A stretch of DNA of 64,000 nt from Picochlorum sp. 'celeri'. Taxonomy: Eukaryota > Chlorophyta > Trebouxiophyceae. The notes under the pieces were generated by a model, which made no database searches, was not told where the DNA came from, and saw nothing but the letters and a program-made list of their open reading frames with translations. The position numbers and the translations under genes are program-made. Location: positions 744,001-808,000 of the forward strand of contig JAACMV010000003.1 of the NCBI GenBank assembly GCA_010909725.1. Direction: 5' to 3'. This document shows positions 43,304 to 53,960 of the stretch, piece by piece (position 1 is the stretch's first letter; each line of letters begins with the position of its first letter).

Positions 43304-45133
43304 ATGGTGAATACAAGAGAGATTGAAGAGCAGAGTGATGAGGAGGAGCATTGGGGTGAAGATGCGTTTCCTGGAACTCGTAGGCCTAGCGTTTCAAACC
43401 GAGCGTCATGGGGATGCTTGTCGTCTGTGGTCGTGTGCTGGCTGCTGAGTTTGTACTCGATATATTATAGACCTGATACACATAGAAAAGGGATGGTGGA
43501 TTGTTATGGCGCTAATGCGAATGTGACTGTGAGATACGAGGGTTTTAATGTTTCTTCCTTGTCTAGTTTTGGAATATTTAGTGGTTTGGGAGAGAATGAT
43601 ACGCTTCTGCCGACTGCTCAAGAGTTTGTTGTCGTAGGGATACACCCTGTGGATGCATGTGAGCCTCTTGAGGATGTTATTGTACCTAATGTGACGGAAG
43701 TGGATGGAACAATGTCACATGCTGCACTTGTGGGGAGGGGTGGTTGCACGTTTGCTCAGAAATTCGACAACTTGAAGAATGCTGGAATATCTCTTATGAT
43801 CGAATATGATGCTATTCATGATGATTCATGTGTTCGTATGAATTTGACGAGCAATGAGACGTCTCACCGTGTGCCTGGTTCAGAACTCATGGGTGGGGTG
43901 AGCGTGACGAGTAGGACTGCGTATACTGCAATTATACCATTTCTGCCGAATGATACCCACGCTGGCGATCAACGATATGGTGTTGAAACACAAATGTATA
44001 GTAAGAATAGAACGACTGGTGCCGTGATTATAGGGATTTCTGAACCAGAACGTCATGGTATACTCTTTGGAGTTGTTGATGCAGCCCAAGTCATTCTTCT
44101 TGTGTATGCTGTGTGCGCAATCGCCATGGGATCATGGTGGGCTAGATGTCGGGATACAGATGAATATAGAATGTATCAGATATCTGAAACAGATTCTGTG
44201 TCGACGGCGAAACGGGAGGAAGATTCATATGTCCTGTCATTGAGAACAGCATGACATATGAATGTCCTGTCATTTGTGTTTTTGGCAAGTTTCATGCTGC
44301 TCATCATGTTTTTCCTCTCATCTTCAGTTCTCGCATCACTCTTTGCATTATTATTTGCGGTTTCTGGATGGGAAAGTACACACATGGTTGTTTCTCGTTC
44401 AGTACAGAGAATACTCATGCCATTGGTGCCGCTTGAAGTTCTTCATGTGCTTGATATTGTGTCGTTGGTAGGAGCGACAGTTGTCGCGGGTGGGTGGTTA
44501 TTGGCGAGAGATACATCATATTGGTGGATTGGTCAAGATATTCTAGCCTTCTTTTTGATCGTCGTGACCCTGGATGCCATCCGAATCCCAACAATGAAAA
44601 TAGGTGTTGTGCTCTTATTGGGTGCACTCGTGTATGATGTATTTTGGGTGTATATACAGCCTGAAATTACTGGAACGGCAAGTGTCATGGTGAGTGTGGT
44701 GAAAGGATTATCTCTGCCTTTATTCATTGCGATCCCTGCATTCTCAAGTGTGGGATCAAATGCAGCCATGTGTATTCTTGGACTTGGGGATGTGGTGCTC
44801 CCTGGGCTTTGGATTGTATTTGCAGCAGCCAGTGATGCAGCTAGCAAACATATTGACATTACAGATGCACCGTCATATTGGTCGTCCGTCTCATTGTTCT
44901 ATTCTACTCTTGCTGGGTATGTTGTTGGACTCTTGTTGACAAATATAGCACTGTGGCTCAACATTGGTGGTCAGGGTGGGCAACCTGCGCTCTTGTACAT
45001 CATCCCCTGTATTCTCGGGATATATTGTCTGGTTGCATGGAGAAAGAAGCAATTACAGGTCTTGTGGAAATTACATAGCCGGCACCATGCATCGTCTCAT
45101 GGTGTTGAAGAAGAAGAAGAACCACTTTTGTAA
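43304..45133 (+). CDS. Signal-peptide-peptidase-like protease (SPPL) with PA domain, interrupted by an in-frame TGA
   Basis: Start ATG 43304. The first part (316 codons, to TGA 44252-44254) has a cytoplasmic tail, a membrane segment, a lumenal PA domain (about 140-190, ALVGRGGCTFAQKFDNLKNAG) and transmembrane helix 1 (FGVVDAAQVILLVYAVCAIAMG). The second part (44258-45133, 291 codons, same frame) holds the remaining helices with the aspartyl-protease motifs: YD in ALVYDVFWV, GLGD in LGLGDVVLPG, and QPALLY. Together they are one SPPL2/plant-SPPL-like enzyme that cuts membrane anchors. The TGA sits in an 11-codon segment flanked by copies of TGTCCTGTCATT; without the 33 bases the frame reads straight into helix 2. 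No GT-AG intron keeping helix 2 fits. Options: readthrough, two chains, unusual excision, a recent mutation, or an assembly error. Confidence 0.8.
44230..44274 (+). repeat. 12-bp direct repeat (33-bp offset) around the SPPL stop codon
   Basis: TGTCCTGTCATT at 44230-44241 and again at 44263-44274. The offset of 33 bases is exactly 11 codons, and the interval contains TGA and the ATG at 44258. Confidence 0.9.
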
Positions 45134-45162
45134 AGAAAAAAAGCATTACATCAACAATAATA

Positions 45163-46031
45163 TTACTGTACAGCATTCCACGTTTCAAACAATGTTCTCT
45201 GACGACTTCCATTATCAGAAAGTGGCTGTGCTGATGGAGGCTTGTATCCCCTCTTTAATATGGCACTTGTTGCTGCCTTGCGCCGGACAGATGGTTGAGG
45301 TCCCCTGACAACAGAGGCCCCAAAATCAAGTCGCTTTGGCGCAGCATTCTTCTGTGGAGAATTACTATCCACACTTTCTTGGCTCAAATCCATGACATCA
45401 TCCATGGCAACATCGGGGAGCGGCGACCCAGCAGGATATCCTTTTTGGCCAGCATATGGCTGCAGCGGAGATCCAGGTGGAACAGGCAAAGCTCTTTGTG
45501 GACCAAGCAGACCATATCCTCGCCCCCCTGACATTCCATGATGCATCATAGCCTCCTTGTTATTCTCATTGTACACGTCACTAGGCAAATCCTTGCCCGG
45601 GTGAGCAGGAATGTCCACCCAGACAAACTCTGAATCACAGTGCACATTATACAGTCGCTGCTGCTGTTCGCCATTCTTCCCAGCACATACATGGCCATCC
45701 AAGTTCTTCTCCATCATACACCCAGTCTTCATATCAATTTTATATCGATGTGCAGGACAGACAATGCACGTATGTCCATTCCCCAGGTCCTCAATATCAC
45801 CTCCAACCAATGGCATTCCCATGTGAAAGCAGTGAGCATCCATCACACTATACTCCCCCCCATGAGGGTTCCTCACCACCAAGAGCCTCATACCAAAGCA
45901 CTCCTGCACCAACCATGGACATTGATGAATACCGATGTCGCCATTTTGGGTTTCTTGGGCAACCAAACACACACCTTCTCCACCTTCTCACCGGGGCGAA
46001 TCTCATCGACACGCGCTATCCGTACAATCAT
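45163..46031 (-). CDS. Rieske [2Fe-2S] domain protein, soluble
   Basis: Two exons, 46031-45975 (19 codons, MIVRIARVDEIRPGEKVEK) and 45903-45163, separated by a 71-bp intron (GTGTGT...GGTGCAG) in phase 0; 265 residues. The cluster ligands are C-x-H in AHCFHMG and C-x-x-H in VCPAHRYKID, spaced as in ferredoxin-type Rieske proteins (RFESD-like). There is no membrane anchor and no transit-like N-terminus, so it may act in the cytosol or nucleus. The C-terminal 120 residues are Pro/Ser-rich and basic, ending in QRTLFETWNAVQ; role unknown. No catalytic oxygenase domain is attached, so it is probably an electron-transfer or sensing protein. Confidence 0.85.
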
Positions 46032-46509
46032 ATCGTTTTATTAAGAGAAAATAAAGATATCAAACAATCCTCTGGGCGCAGTAGAATGCGTCGCGTCCCT
46101 TGGGCCAAATCTGTCCGGAAATGCTCCGGGTGAAGAGAACGCAATATCTGCCTAGAAATAGACACAAAATATCAAAAAAATAATCCCGTTGTGTTCTTAA
46201 AATGAATAGGACGCTGATATACGCCTATTCCTCCAACGAGACTACGATCGTTGCAACGACCCAGTTGGGTACCCACGTGAAACCCAACAACAGTCTTTGA
46301 CAACGTTACACGTTGATACTATAAATTGTAATATCTCTGAAAAACAAATAAAACAGTATCGGAGTGGTATGGTCCATTCATTTGATCCAGCGCAGGAGTG
46401 CCACCAATCGATCCATTCGAGGCGCCTTCAGATGAAGGCGGGAATTCCTCAGTTCACAAAAGTGGCCTGTGCCACATCACCTCTTCTATATATACACGCA
46501 TTGCATGTT
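46032..46509. promoter_or_regulatory. Rieske-gene promoter region with inverted repeats and a CACGTG core
   Basis: 478 bp between the exchanger stop and the Rieske start. It includes the palindrome TCGTTGCAACGA (46248-46259) and the inverted repeat GTTGGGT ... ACCCAAC (46264-46288) whose spacer contains a CACGTG G-box core (about 46274-46279). Candidate regulatory site only. Confidence 0.35.
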
Positions 46510-48852
46510 CTAGGTGGGGATCGCTATGCTGATGACGACAATCATATACAGAGAGTACCAAGCCATCATGAGCCATCCTACCCATGAGGGCAGACGCTGT
46601 TTGTTTGCAATGGCTAGCACGACAATGGCAATGCAATTGATTGCTGCGAATGCGCACCCAGTGAATACAATGGCATCGAACTCAATTGCTGCTGACGATA
46701 TTCCAGCGTCTGAGAAATAGAATAAGAATCCTAGGCCGAGTCCCAAAAGCAAGTTGAATAATGGACCGGCAAAGCATGCTGTCATGGCCATGGATGTACC
46801 ACCTGTGGATCTCATTGCCATGCTAATGTTTGCCATGAGATCTGTGAGGGAATTTCCCCATGCAAGAATCGTCAAGCCAAGTATAGATGGTTTGATATGG
46901 CCAATCATGCCGAACACGTGTATCATGCCGACAATCTCTCCAGCTACAGCATCAATCCACATGGCCGCCATGGCAAAACCAACCATGCCAATTATGGCCG
47001 CGCCAAAGGGGAAGCCCGTTCCACATGACCATAGCATGGGTGCATCGATATCTTCGGCCACCAAGTTTTTGGTATAATACCAGGATAAGGCTGCGAATAT
47101 CCCAGAAGAACATATTGCGACAAGAAGCATCCACCAGGAGGGAGAGAACTCTGTGAAATACAGCAGAGACCATAGTGGGGATAAGGCACACGAGGCAACA
47201 AACCAGGATTGTTCACGACATGCTGTCTCAAACATAGGTATTGTTCCCTTTAAAATGTATTTTAGGGGCCGTATCCCGGTGTCTGCTGCGCTCGAAATTA
47301 CTTTCCACAGATTCAATACTGTTGTCTTGACGTTGGATGACTCTGAAGGCATTGGGCCATCGTCCGGTGGCGAGAATCGAACCACTTTTGGTCTTCTACC
47401 TTCAATATGATCCTCTATCGTCTCATCTCTATCATCTAGATTCTTTTTCTCGTCCTCGCATATAGTCTCAAGCATTTCTTCCAATTGAGATGAGTGCGCT
47501 CTGAGGAATTTGTCATCAAAATGAATTGAACGGAACGTCTTTGCATCAGACATATCTGCCAATGCTCTCGTCCTATATTCTGAAGTACTCATATGGATGA
47601 GTGCATCATATTCGAGTCTCCCTTTCCTCGGGCTTGTTGCTGGCTCAGTTGCTGAGCGAGCAACCCTCCCACTGCTGGTGCCTATTTCTGGGTCAACCCC
47701 CATAGTATCCTGATCCTCCTCCTCGTCCTCCTCGTCTGCCTCAATTTCTCTGAGTCGGCTGCCGCCCCATGTAGCTCTTTCGGTCACGTGTCCAGCTTTC
47801 CGGGGACTTTCCATCATTTCCAGTTCTGATGATGCATTGCTTCCTCCATTCCCATCTCCAGGTAAACGTTCATACTGAAGCATCGCTTCTTCTCCTTCTA
47901 ATACACCATTGTTAGGTAAAAGAGACGACTTCACCCTCTCTATAAAGCTTGTACGATGTCCCTCATCTTCCCACTGGGAAGATGGTGAAAACAAAGAAAG
48001 CAGGCCAGCCCACTCAACCCCAGCCCTCTTGGTGAAATCAGCAATCGCGACGATAATAACATACAAGACATATATTCCCAAAAGCACACACACCACAGCA
48101 AAGGTGATTTCTCCAAACAACACAATAACCATGACTGCGCAGACTGCAAAGCATAGAACGAGCACATCTCTCATTTGTGCAGCCCTGCACTTGATTCCTC
48201 CACTCAATGACACGAGTCTTCCAGCAACAACGCATCCCACAAACATGACACTTCCTACCAAAGACCCCATCGCCAGATGAATATTACCAGACTCTATTGC
48301 AGCAATGGAAGATGACAAATCTGGTGCTCCATTCCCCAATGCCAACAAGGTCACACCGGCCAGTCGAGGAGGTAACCCCATATCCTGAGATATTTGAGAC
48401 AATATCGTACTAAAGTATGCATCTGCCGTGAACCCCATCACCTTGAAGAGAGCTAAGAGCAGAAAAAGACTGCCCAGAATGATGCATGGTTTGACCAACA
48501 CTGTGGATATTACGCTGTTGCCAGAACAGTAATAGACGACAATCAGTCGTAAGGAAATAGAATCATCGACACAATACTTCCTCACAAACTCACATCGATC
48601 CTCCGACGTTACCACAGAAGGGTCTTTATGCACATCATCACACTTGCGTGTTTCTGACCCATGCACTGCAAGCAACGTATTGTTTGTCGGCACAGAATGG
48701 CTCACATCTGTTTGGTCAACATCCATGGACTGAACAGCGACTGGGAAATTCAACAGAACGAGAGAGAGAATCAGCAGCCGAGACAAAACACGCTTAACCC
48801 CCTGTTCTCTCCACCGTGCCCCTTTCATAGGCCACAGCGACGCCGCCACCAT
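46510..48852 (-). CDS. Cation/Ca2+ exchanger of the CCX/NCLX type (CaCA superfamily)
   Basis: Intronless, 780 residues from ATG 48852 (open upstream to TTG 48888). A signal-peptide-like N-terminus, then two clusters of about five to six membrane helices separated by a long acidic cytoplasmic loop (about 330-545) rich in Glu and Asp. The paired ion-binding motifs are GVTLLALGNGAPDLSSS in the first half and GLTILAWGNSLTDLMAN in the second; they carry Asn/Asp residues where Ca exchangers usually have Glu, as in plant CCX and animal NCLX. It likely exchanges Na+ or K+ with Ca2+ across an internal membrane or plasma membrane. Confidence 0.9.
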   Translation of the reverse strand: MVAASLWPMKGARWREQGVKRVLSRLLILSLVLLNFPVAVQSMDVDQTDVSHSVPTNNTLLAVHGSETRKCDDVHKDPSVVTSEDRCEFVRKYCVDDSISLRLIVVYYCSGNSVISTVLVKPCIILGSLFLLLALFKVMGFTADAYFSTILSQISQDMGLPPRLAGVTLLALGNGAPDLSSSIAAIESGNIHLAMGSLVGSVMFVGCVVAGRLVSLSGGIKCRAAQMRDVLVLCFAVCAVMVIVLFGEITFAVVCVLLGIYVLYVIIVAIADFTKRAGVEWAGLLSLFSPSSQWEDEGHRTSFIERVKSSLLPNNGVLEGEEAMLQYERLPGDGNGGSNASSELEMMESPRKAGHVTERATWGGSRLREIEADEEDEEEDQDTMGVDPEIGTSSGRVARSATEPATSPRKGRLEYDALIHMSTSEYRTRALADMSDAKTFRSIHFDDKFLRAHSSQLEEMLETICEDEKKNLDDRDETIEDHIEGRRPKVVRFSPPDDGPMPSESSNVKTTVLNLWKVISSAADTGIRPLKYILKGTIPMFETACREQSWFVASCALSPLWSLLYFTEFSPSWWMLLVAICSSGIFAALSWYYTKNLVAEDIDAPMLWSCGTGFPFGAAIIGMVGFAMAAMWIDAVAGEIVGMIHVFGMIGHIKPSILGLTILAWGNSLTDLMANISMAMRSTGGTSMAMTACFAGPLFNLLLGLGLGFLFYFSDAGISSAAIEFDAIVFTGCAFAAINCIAIVVLAIANKQRLPSWVGWLMMAWYSLYMIVVISIAIPT

Positions 48853-49254
48853 CCTCGGAATTTTACAACTAGTATCAGAATGTTTCAATCAGATTGAACT
48901 TTGCCCATCATTCCAAACCCAACAGACAAAATAGTGTGTTTGTCCAAGTCTCCAAAAGTCTTACAAGGCAAAAGAATCATCAAGTCGACCGGCATTGAGC
49001 TCCTACAGCAAGATTTCATTACTGATGCATTTTTGTAACATAGTATTCAACGATTTTTGCGCACCATGCTGATTGCAGACTCCCTTCTACCGTGATACAC
49101 CTCGAGTCAAACATTTTAATGCCTATTTACGGAGAAAAGCGTCACCCCAGACAATTCCGTCGTTGGGTCATTAATTCTCAAGTCACACAATACGAATTCA
49201 AATTATTTTAAACAGACATTTGATTCATACGACCGATCGCACCAACCCATCCCG
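48853..49254. other. Divergent promoter, exchanger / adenylosuccinate synthetase
   Basis: 402 bp between divergent ATGs; no gene or RNA recognised. Confidence 0.45.
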
Positions 49255-50781
49255 ATGAATATAGGGAGTACAAATCGCAGCATGACGACCGTGTATCACG
49301 CCCCGTCGTGCGTGATGGGTTTGAATATGAACCAGAGCATGTCCAAATATGGGTATGTACGCTCATCGATGCCGCATCGCAATGGGACAGGGACAGGGCT
49401 TTTCGGCCGTCGAGCCCCAACGCACCGTGTTCAAATGCGTCGTCCAGGGCCATCTTCTATCGTGGCCAGTGCTCAGGAGAGTGATGTCTTCGATCCTCAA
49501 GTTTGTGTCGTCTTAGGAACGCAGTGGGGCGATGAAGGAAAAGGAAAGCTTGTTGACGTTCTTGCGCAGGAATATGGCATTGTTGCGAGAGCTCAGGGTG
49601 GAGCCAACGCTGGGCACACGATTTATGATACTGAGGGAAACAAGTACAAGTTACATCTGATCCCATCTGGTATTTTGAATCCGGAGGCGACCTGCGTCGT
49701 TGGGAATGGTGTTGTTGTTCACTTGCCAGGCTTGTTTGACGAAATTAAGGGACTCGAAGAACGCGGCGTGAAGGTTGAGGGTCGTCTTATTATTTCAGAT
49801 CGGGCTCATTTACTGTTCGATATGCATAAAGAGATTGACGGACTTCGCGAGGCGGAGCTCTCAGGGACTGGAAAGCAGATTGGAACGACCAAGAGGGGTA
49901 TTGGGCCAGCCTATGCCTCAAAGGCCACCAGGAATGGTATTCGCGTCGGTGATTTGGTTGATATGGATAGTTTTGCTGAGAAACTGAGAAAGCTTGCTCT
50001 TGATGGGCAGAAGAGGTTTGAGGATTTCGAATATGATGTGGAAGGAGAGATTGAAAAGTACAAGGAGATTGCGCAGACTGTTGCTCCTTATGTTGGTGAT
50101 ACTGTGAATTTGATTAACGAATGGGCGAACGCAGGTGAAAAAATTTTGATTGAAGGAGCGAATGCGACTCTTCTTGACATGGATTTCGGAACCTATCCAT
50201 TCGTGACATCATCCAATCCATCAATTGGGGGCGTCTTGACAGGGTTGGGTATTGCACCAACAAAGCTGGGCGCCATCATCGGCGTAGCAAAAGCATACAC
50301 AACACGTGTTGGTGCAGGGCCATATCCAACAGAGCTTTTTGGAGATTTAGCGGATACACTGAGGGAAGTCGGTGCAGAGTATGGAACGACAACAGGTCGT
50401 CCAAGGAGAATTGGCTGGCTTGATATGGTGGCTCTCAAGTATGCGTCACAGATTAACGGATTGACCCATCTGAATATCACAAAGCTTGATGTTCTGTCTG
50501 ATTTAGACGAAATCAAGGTTGGTGTGGCGTATCGCCACCCAGATGGAACCCTTCTCCCCTCCTTCCCTTCCAACTTGGACCTCATGGAGCGTTGCGAGGT
50601 CGAATATGAGGTTCTTCCTGGCTGGAAGGAGGATATTTCAAAGGTCAGAACATGGGATGATTTGCCAGAAGCAGCTCAAAAGTACGTCGAGTATATTGAG
50701 GATGCTACTGGAGTACACTGCAAGTGGATTGGTGTTGGACCTGGAAGGGATGCATTGGTCGAAAAACCAAGGAATGCTTGA
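49255..50781 (+). CDS. ADSS: Adenylosuccinate synthetase (plastid-targeted)
   Basis: Intronless, 508 residues, ATG 49255. N-terminal extension of about 75 residues, rich in Ser, Arg and Gly, typical of a transit peptide. The catalytic domain follows: [14 protein letters not shown]-loop, [63 protein letters not shown]. It links IMP and aspartate using GTP on the way to AMP, the penultimate branch step of purine synthesis. Convergent with the torsin-like gene, 47 bp apart. Confidence 0.97.
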   Translation: MNIGSTNRSMTTVYHAPSCVMGLNMNQSMSKYGYVRSSMPHRNGTGTGLFGRRAPTHRVQMRRPGPSSIVASAQESDVFDPQVCVVLGTQWGDEGKGKLVDVLAQEYGIVARAQGGANAGHTIYDTEGNKYKLHLIPSGILNPEATCVVGNGVVVHLPGLFDEIKGLEERGVKVEGRLIISDRAHLLFDMHKEIDGLREAELSGTGKQIGTTKRGIGPAYASKATRNGIRVGDLVDMDSFAEKLRKLALDGQKRFEDFEYDVEGEIEKYKEIAQTVAPYVGDTVNLINEWANAGEKILIEGANATLLDMDFGTYPFVTSSNPSIGGVLTGLGIAPTKLGAIIGVAKAYTTRVGAGPYPTELFGDLADTLREVGAEYGTTTGRPRRIGWLDMVALKYASQINGLTHLNITKLDVLSDLDEIKVGVAYRHPDGTLLPSFPSNLDLMERCEVEYEVLPGWKEDISKVRTWDDLPEAAQKYVEYIEDATGVHCKWIGVGPGRDALVEKPRNA

Positions 50782-50828
50782 TCTGTTCAAAGTAAACGTT
50801 CTTTCTGAGTTTCACATATCGTATTTAT

Positions 50829-52021
50829 TCATGTATTCAATAAAATATCAACCATTTTGTTCTGTTGCACCACCCATGTGTATGATGATGGGTGCGTGTC
50901 ACCTGCATGTTTCTTTTCTTTGCTGTCCTCTAGAGACTGCAAAAAGAGCCTGAAAGGCCTTGATAAATACCCAGTAGTCACAGTATTGACTTCTTTACCT
51001 CCTTCAATGGGATACCGACCATCAAATTCTACCCGATTGGCCAGGAAATCGACCAGACTAGCGTTGTATGTCAACACTGCACCATGTGACAAGGCAGTCT
51101 CTGCAAATGAATCCAACCTCATGGCAAACAGCTTTTCTATATGCTTCCTTTCTAATGGATAAAAAGGCAAGAAGAAGTCAATATTCCGCAATAATTTCTG
51201 AGAGTCGCTAAATCCTTCACATTTCTGCTTTTGCCACATGGTAAACACCATGTCTTTCAGGGCTCGTTGCACACCATCCATGTCAATATCCTCACGCTGC
51301 CCAGATGGAACATCCTCCAACATTCGATGCAATGTACTGAAACCTAAATTACTTTCGAGCAGCACTACAGAATCTCCAAGCGACTGATTTCCCACTTTCC
51401 CTCCCTGAAGAATCTGTCTGAAAAACCCTCTCATGTAACAATCCAACTTGTCATACTCTTCCACAACTATAAACGACTGGGGATGGAGCGATACGTGATC
51501 CAATAATGCCTTCTGCAGCATAGCATGCTGTTCATCTCTATCATGCGTCGTATAATCCATTCCAAACAAAACTTTATATCCAGCACAATGCCTGCCAGGA
51601 CAATGCTGCCCCTGCACCTTGTTTGCATTCTCTCCATTGTACAACACCTGTGCAGCCAACTGATGAAAATACGACTTGCCGACTCCCGGCGGACCATGCA
51701 CTGAAATAACGAGGGGTTTCTTCTGACCCTGAAAACCTTGCGCATGCCCATCCAGACCCGATATGTGGTCACATATAGCATCCGTCAGCACCCTCAGGGA
51801 AGGCTCCTGCCCCACCAAATACTGATTCATAAACGGCTCAAAAGACTGACACGCCGTTGGACTGAATTGAGACGTCCCTGTACAACAGAAAAAGAGTATC
51901 AGATGTATATATCTTCAAAATTCACATGGAATGCAGTGACCAGGAACGCACCCTGCAGGAACTGGCCAAGCATGGAGACAACTGCAACAGCAGTAGCCCA
52001 CCCAACCTGAGCATACACCAT
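50829..52021 (-). CDS. Torsin-like AAA+ ATPase with signal peptide
   Basis: Two exons, 52021-51952 and 51877-50829; intron 74 bp (GTGCGT...GTACAG) joins phase 1; 372 residues. Exon 1 is a hydrophobic signal sequence (GWATAVAVVSMLGQFL). AAA+ elements: Walker A HGPPGVGKSYF, a Walker B region FIVVEEYDKLD, and LPFYPLERKHIEKLF resembling the conserved post-sensor region of torsins. Most of the family acts in the ER and nuclear envelope on membrane remodelling. Two departures: Walker B has Glu-Glu where Asp-Glu is usual, and the GCK sensor-2 motif of animal torsins is not obvious (TTGYLSRPF). Possibly a Clp/torsin relative. Confidence 0.75.
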
Positions 52022-52540
52022 ACGTGATATCTCAATGGAACATTATGTGATGAATACATAAAGCAATCACAGCAGGGTATCCAGAATTAATGGCCGAAGC
52101 CATGTATTTGAATACAGATGCTCTGCTACGGTGTATATTGCCGCTCAAAGGCTACCTTTGACCGAAGTGAGCATTCAAAGCCTGGAATCAGATGTCAATT
52201 GCGACTATACCATGCTTGCATGGCGCATCTGTACGTATAAAAAATATGCTATATACCGTAAAAATTGATAATTGGACGTACATGGCGTTCATATGACGAC
52301 AATTGGACAAACTCGAAGAAACAGAATTATTTTCAGACGACTTGACGCCTTTTTGAGCACAATTGAGGTTGCATGGAATCCTTTTTGTTGCTATATATTA
52401 TAAACAGTAAAGATTGAATGGATTCCATGAGGGTTGATACCTCAGGGTGACCAGGCTGTTTCTTCTTGCCTTGGTCTTTTGAAGAGTACAACCACATTTC
52501 TGTTCAGAGGCAAGATTGCTGTATACAATCATCACGCGTG
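52022..52540. other. Divergent promoter region, torsin-like / CPR5-like genes
   Basis: 519 bp, AT-rich; no gene seen. The frame of the next gene is open back to 52466 but only from a TTG. Confidence 0.45.
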
Positions 52541-53878
52541 ATGGCTTCTGATAGTAATGATATACATCCAAGGGGATGGAAAGCATCTGAGAATGCTGAA
52601 CGGGATGCTGTCATGATGATGGACTCCTCACATGGTCTCACAGATCATGCCATGCCCATGGAGCTGCCTTCAGCATGGTATTGGGACACATCGTTCCATG
52701 TGAAAGTTGTCACGACATGTGTACTCGTATTTCTACCAGTGTTGATTGCATACGTGTGGAAATATGCGGTGTCAAGACAGGGAAGGAGGACACGAATGCG
52801 AGAGTTTCTGTACCACCGTAGAATCAGGGTGGAGGATACTGTTGATTCGAATGGCGATTCGGTTGGAAAGCACGATGTTCCTTCAGCAATAATACGAAAT
52901 GAACCTGAGAATGATGACTCGGGGGGTGCATGTAGCTGTTCGAATATGACCCCACAGGAACAGATGGTACCTGCAGCACAAAAGGGCAATGGTGTGGTTC
53001 CTGATGGAGGCTCTGAAGGTACCGATGGAGATGACAGCTATTCAGAAGTCATGTCAAAGAGAATAGACGAAGCAGCAGGTGTACTCAACCTGATTCATTC
53101 GAAAATCCCAGACACGGCATCCTCTGCAGAAAAGGTGGCATATGCTCATCTCTACTTTGAAGCCATGAAAGTAAATGAATCATGCAAAGCCACATCGTCC
53201 ATGCAACGAATGGAGAGTATTGCAAAAGAAGGAAATAAGATACAGAAGAGTATGTACAGTATGCGAAAAGAAGAGTACTTGGAAGAACAGATGAAGACCA
53301 AAGCAAGAGAATTTTCCAAAATGGCCATGGACATCATGTGCACAGGGATTGTGATCATGCTTCTCTCAGGAGCCTTCACAGCGTGGTATTCTGGTAGTAT
53401 AGGATACCGAATAGAAGTGTGCGCAGAGCAGTCATCAGCCATGCTGAGATGGTCCTCTCCGCCTTCCTCTGTGTGGAGCATGCTGTCGGGCATTGTGGCA
53501 GTATCACATGCCATAACATGCTACATCACCCACGCAGTACAGGCTGTGCAAGCCGTTGTGATATTAACACTGACCCCGATCGTCATCACCAAACTGGGAA
53601 CATTTGATTCGCATGCATACAGCAGCATGCCAGTCTTTCGAATAGGCACAACATTTGGCATCATATGTGGGATATCAGGAAGGTTTGCTGTTCAATGGCT
53701 CGGAGGCCATGCCAACAGATGGCTGCTTCTCTGGGAATTCTGGATCATCGTCTTCATAGCAGCATTCACTCTTTCCAAGAGCATATCAACGTGCAACCAT
53801 GCGCCCATCCTACGCATCCTCATGTGGACATGCCTTGGGGTCGTCTATCCCATCATCATGGGTAGAGTGATCTACTGA
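52541..53878 (+). CDS. Polytopic membrane protein, possibly CPR5-like nucleoporin
   Basis: Intronless, 445 residues from ATG 52541. One hydrophobic segment near the N-terminus (VKVVTTCVLVFLPVLIAYVW), a long polar stretch (about 85-240) ending in an amphipathic coiled coil (NLIHSKIPDTASSAEKVAYAHLYF ... KEEYLEEQMKTKAREF), then at least four membrane helices in the last 200 residues. The combination of a coiled coil followed by C-terminal helices resembles plant CPR5, a transmembrane nucleoporin, but the match is weak and from memory. Treat the function as unknown. Its stop is 82 bp from the next start on the same strand. Confidence 0.55.
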   Translation: MASDSNDIHPRGWKASENAERDAVMMMDSSHGLTDHAMPMELPSAWYWDTSFHVKVVTTCVLVFLPVLIAYVWKYAVSRQGRRTRMREFLYHRRIRVEDTVDSNGDSVGKHDVPSAIIRNEPENDDSGGACSCSNMTPQEQMVPAAQKGNGVVPDGGSEGTDGDDSYSEVMSKRIDEAAGVLNLIHSKIPDTASSAEKVAYAHLYFEAMKVNESCKATSSMQRMESIAKEGNKIQKSMYSMRKEEYLEEQMKTKAREFSKMAMDIMCTGIVIMLLSGAFTAWYSGSIGYRIEVCAEQSSAMLRWSSPPSSVWSMLSGIVAVSHAITCYITHAVQAVQAVVILTLTPIVITKLGTFDSHAYSSMPVFRIGTTFGIICGISGRFAVQWLGGHANRWLLLWEFWIIVFIAAFTLSKSISTCNHAPILRILMWTCLGVVYPIIMGRVIY

Positions 53879-53960
53879 CGATTGATTGCTCCAGTACCAG
53901 TACATAATTTACAGATATTACAGATATTTAGAAGACAGGAAAGGGTCACAGAGGGATCCA

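Noticed and set aside
44252..44254. TGA in SPPL as selenocysteine
   Set aside because: The codon lies in a non-conserved cytoplasmic linker, not at a redox site, and no SECIS-like element was recognised.
44172..44287. GT-AG intron removing the SPPL stop (GTATCA...GGCAAG)
   Set aside because: In phase but would delete the start of helix 2 (MNVLSFVFLASF), which fits the SPPL family; the acceptor is also weak.
47365..47390. Reverse tRNA B-box-like GAATCGAACC
   Set aside because: Coding sequence of the exchanger; no cloverleaf.
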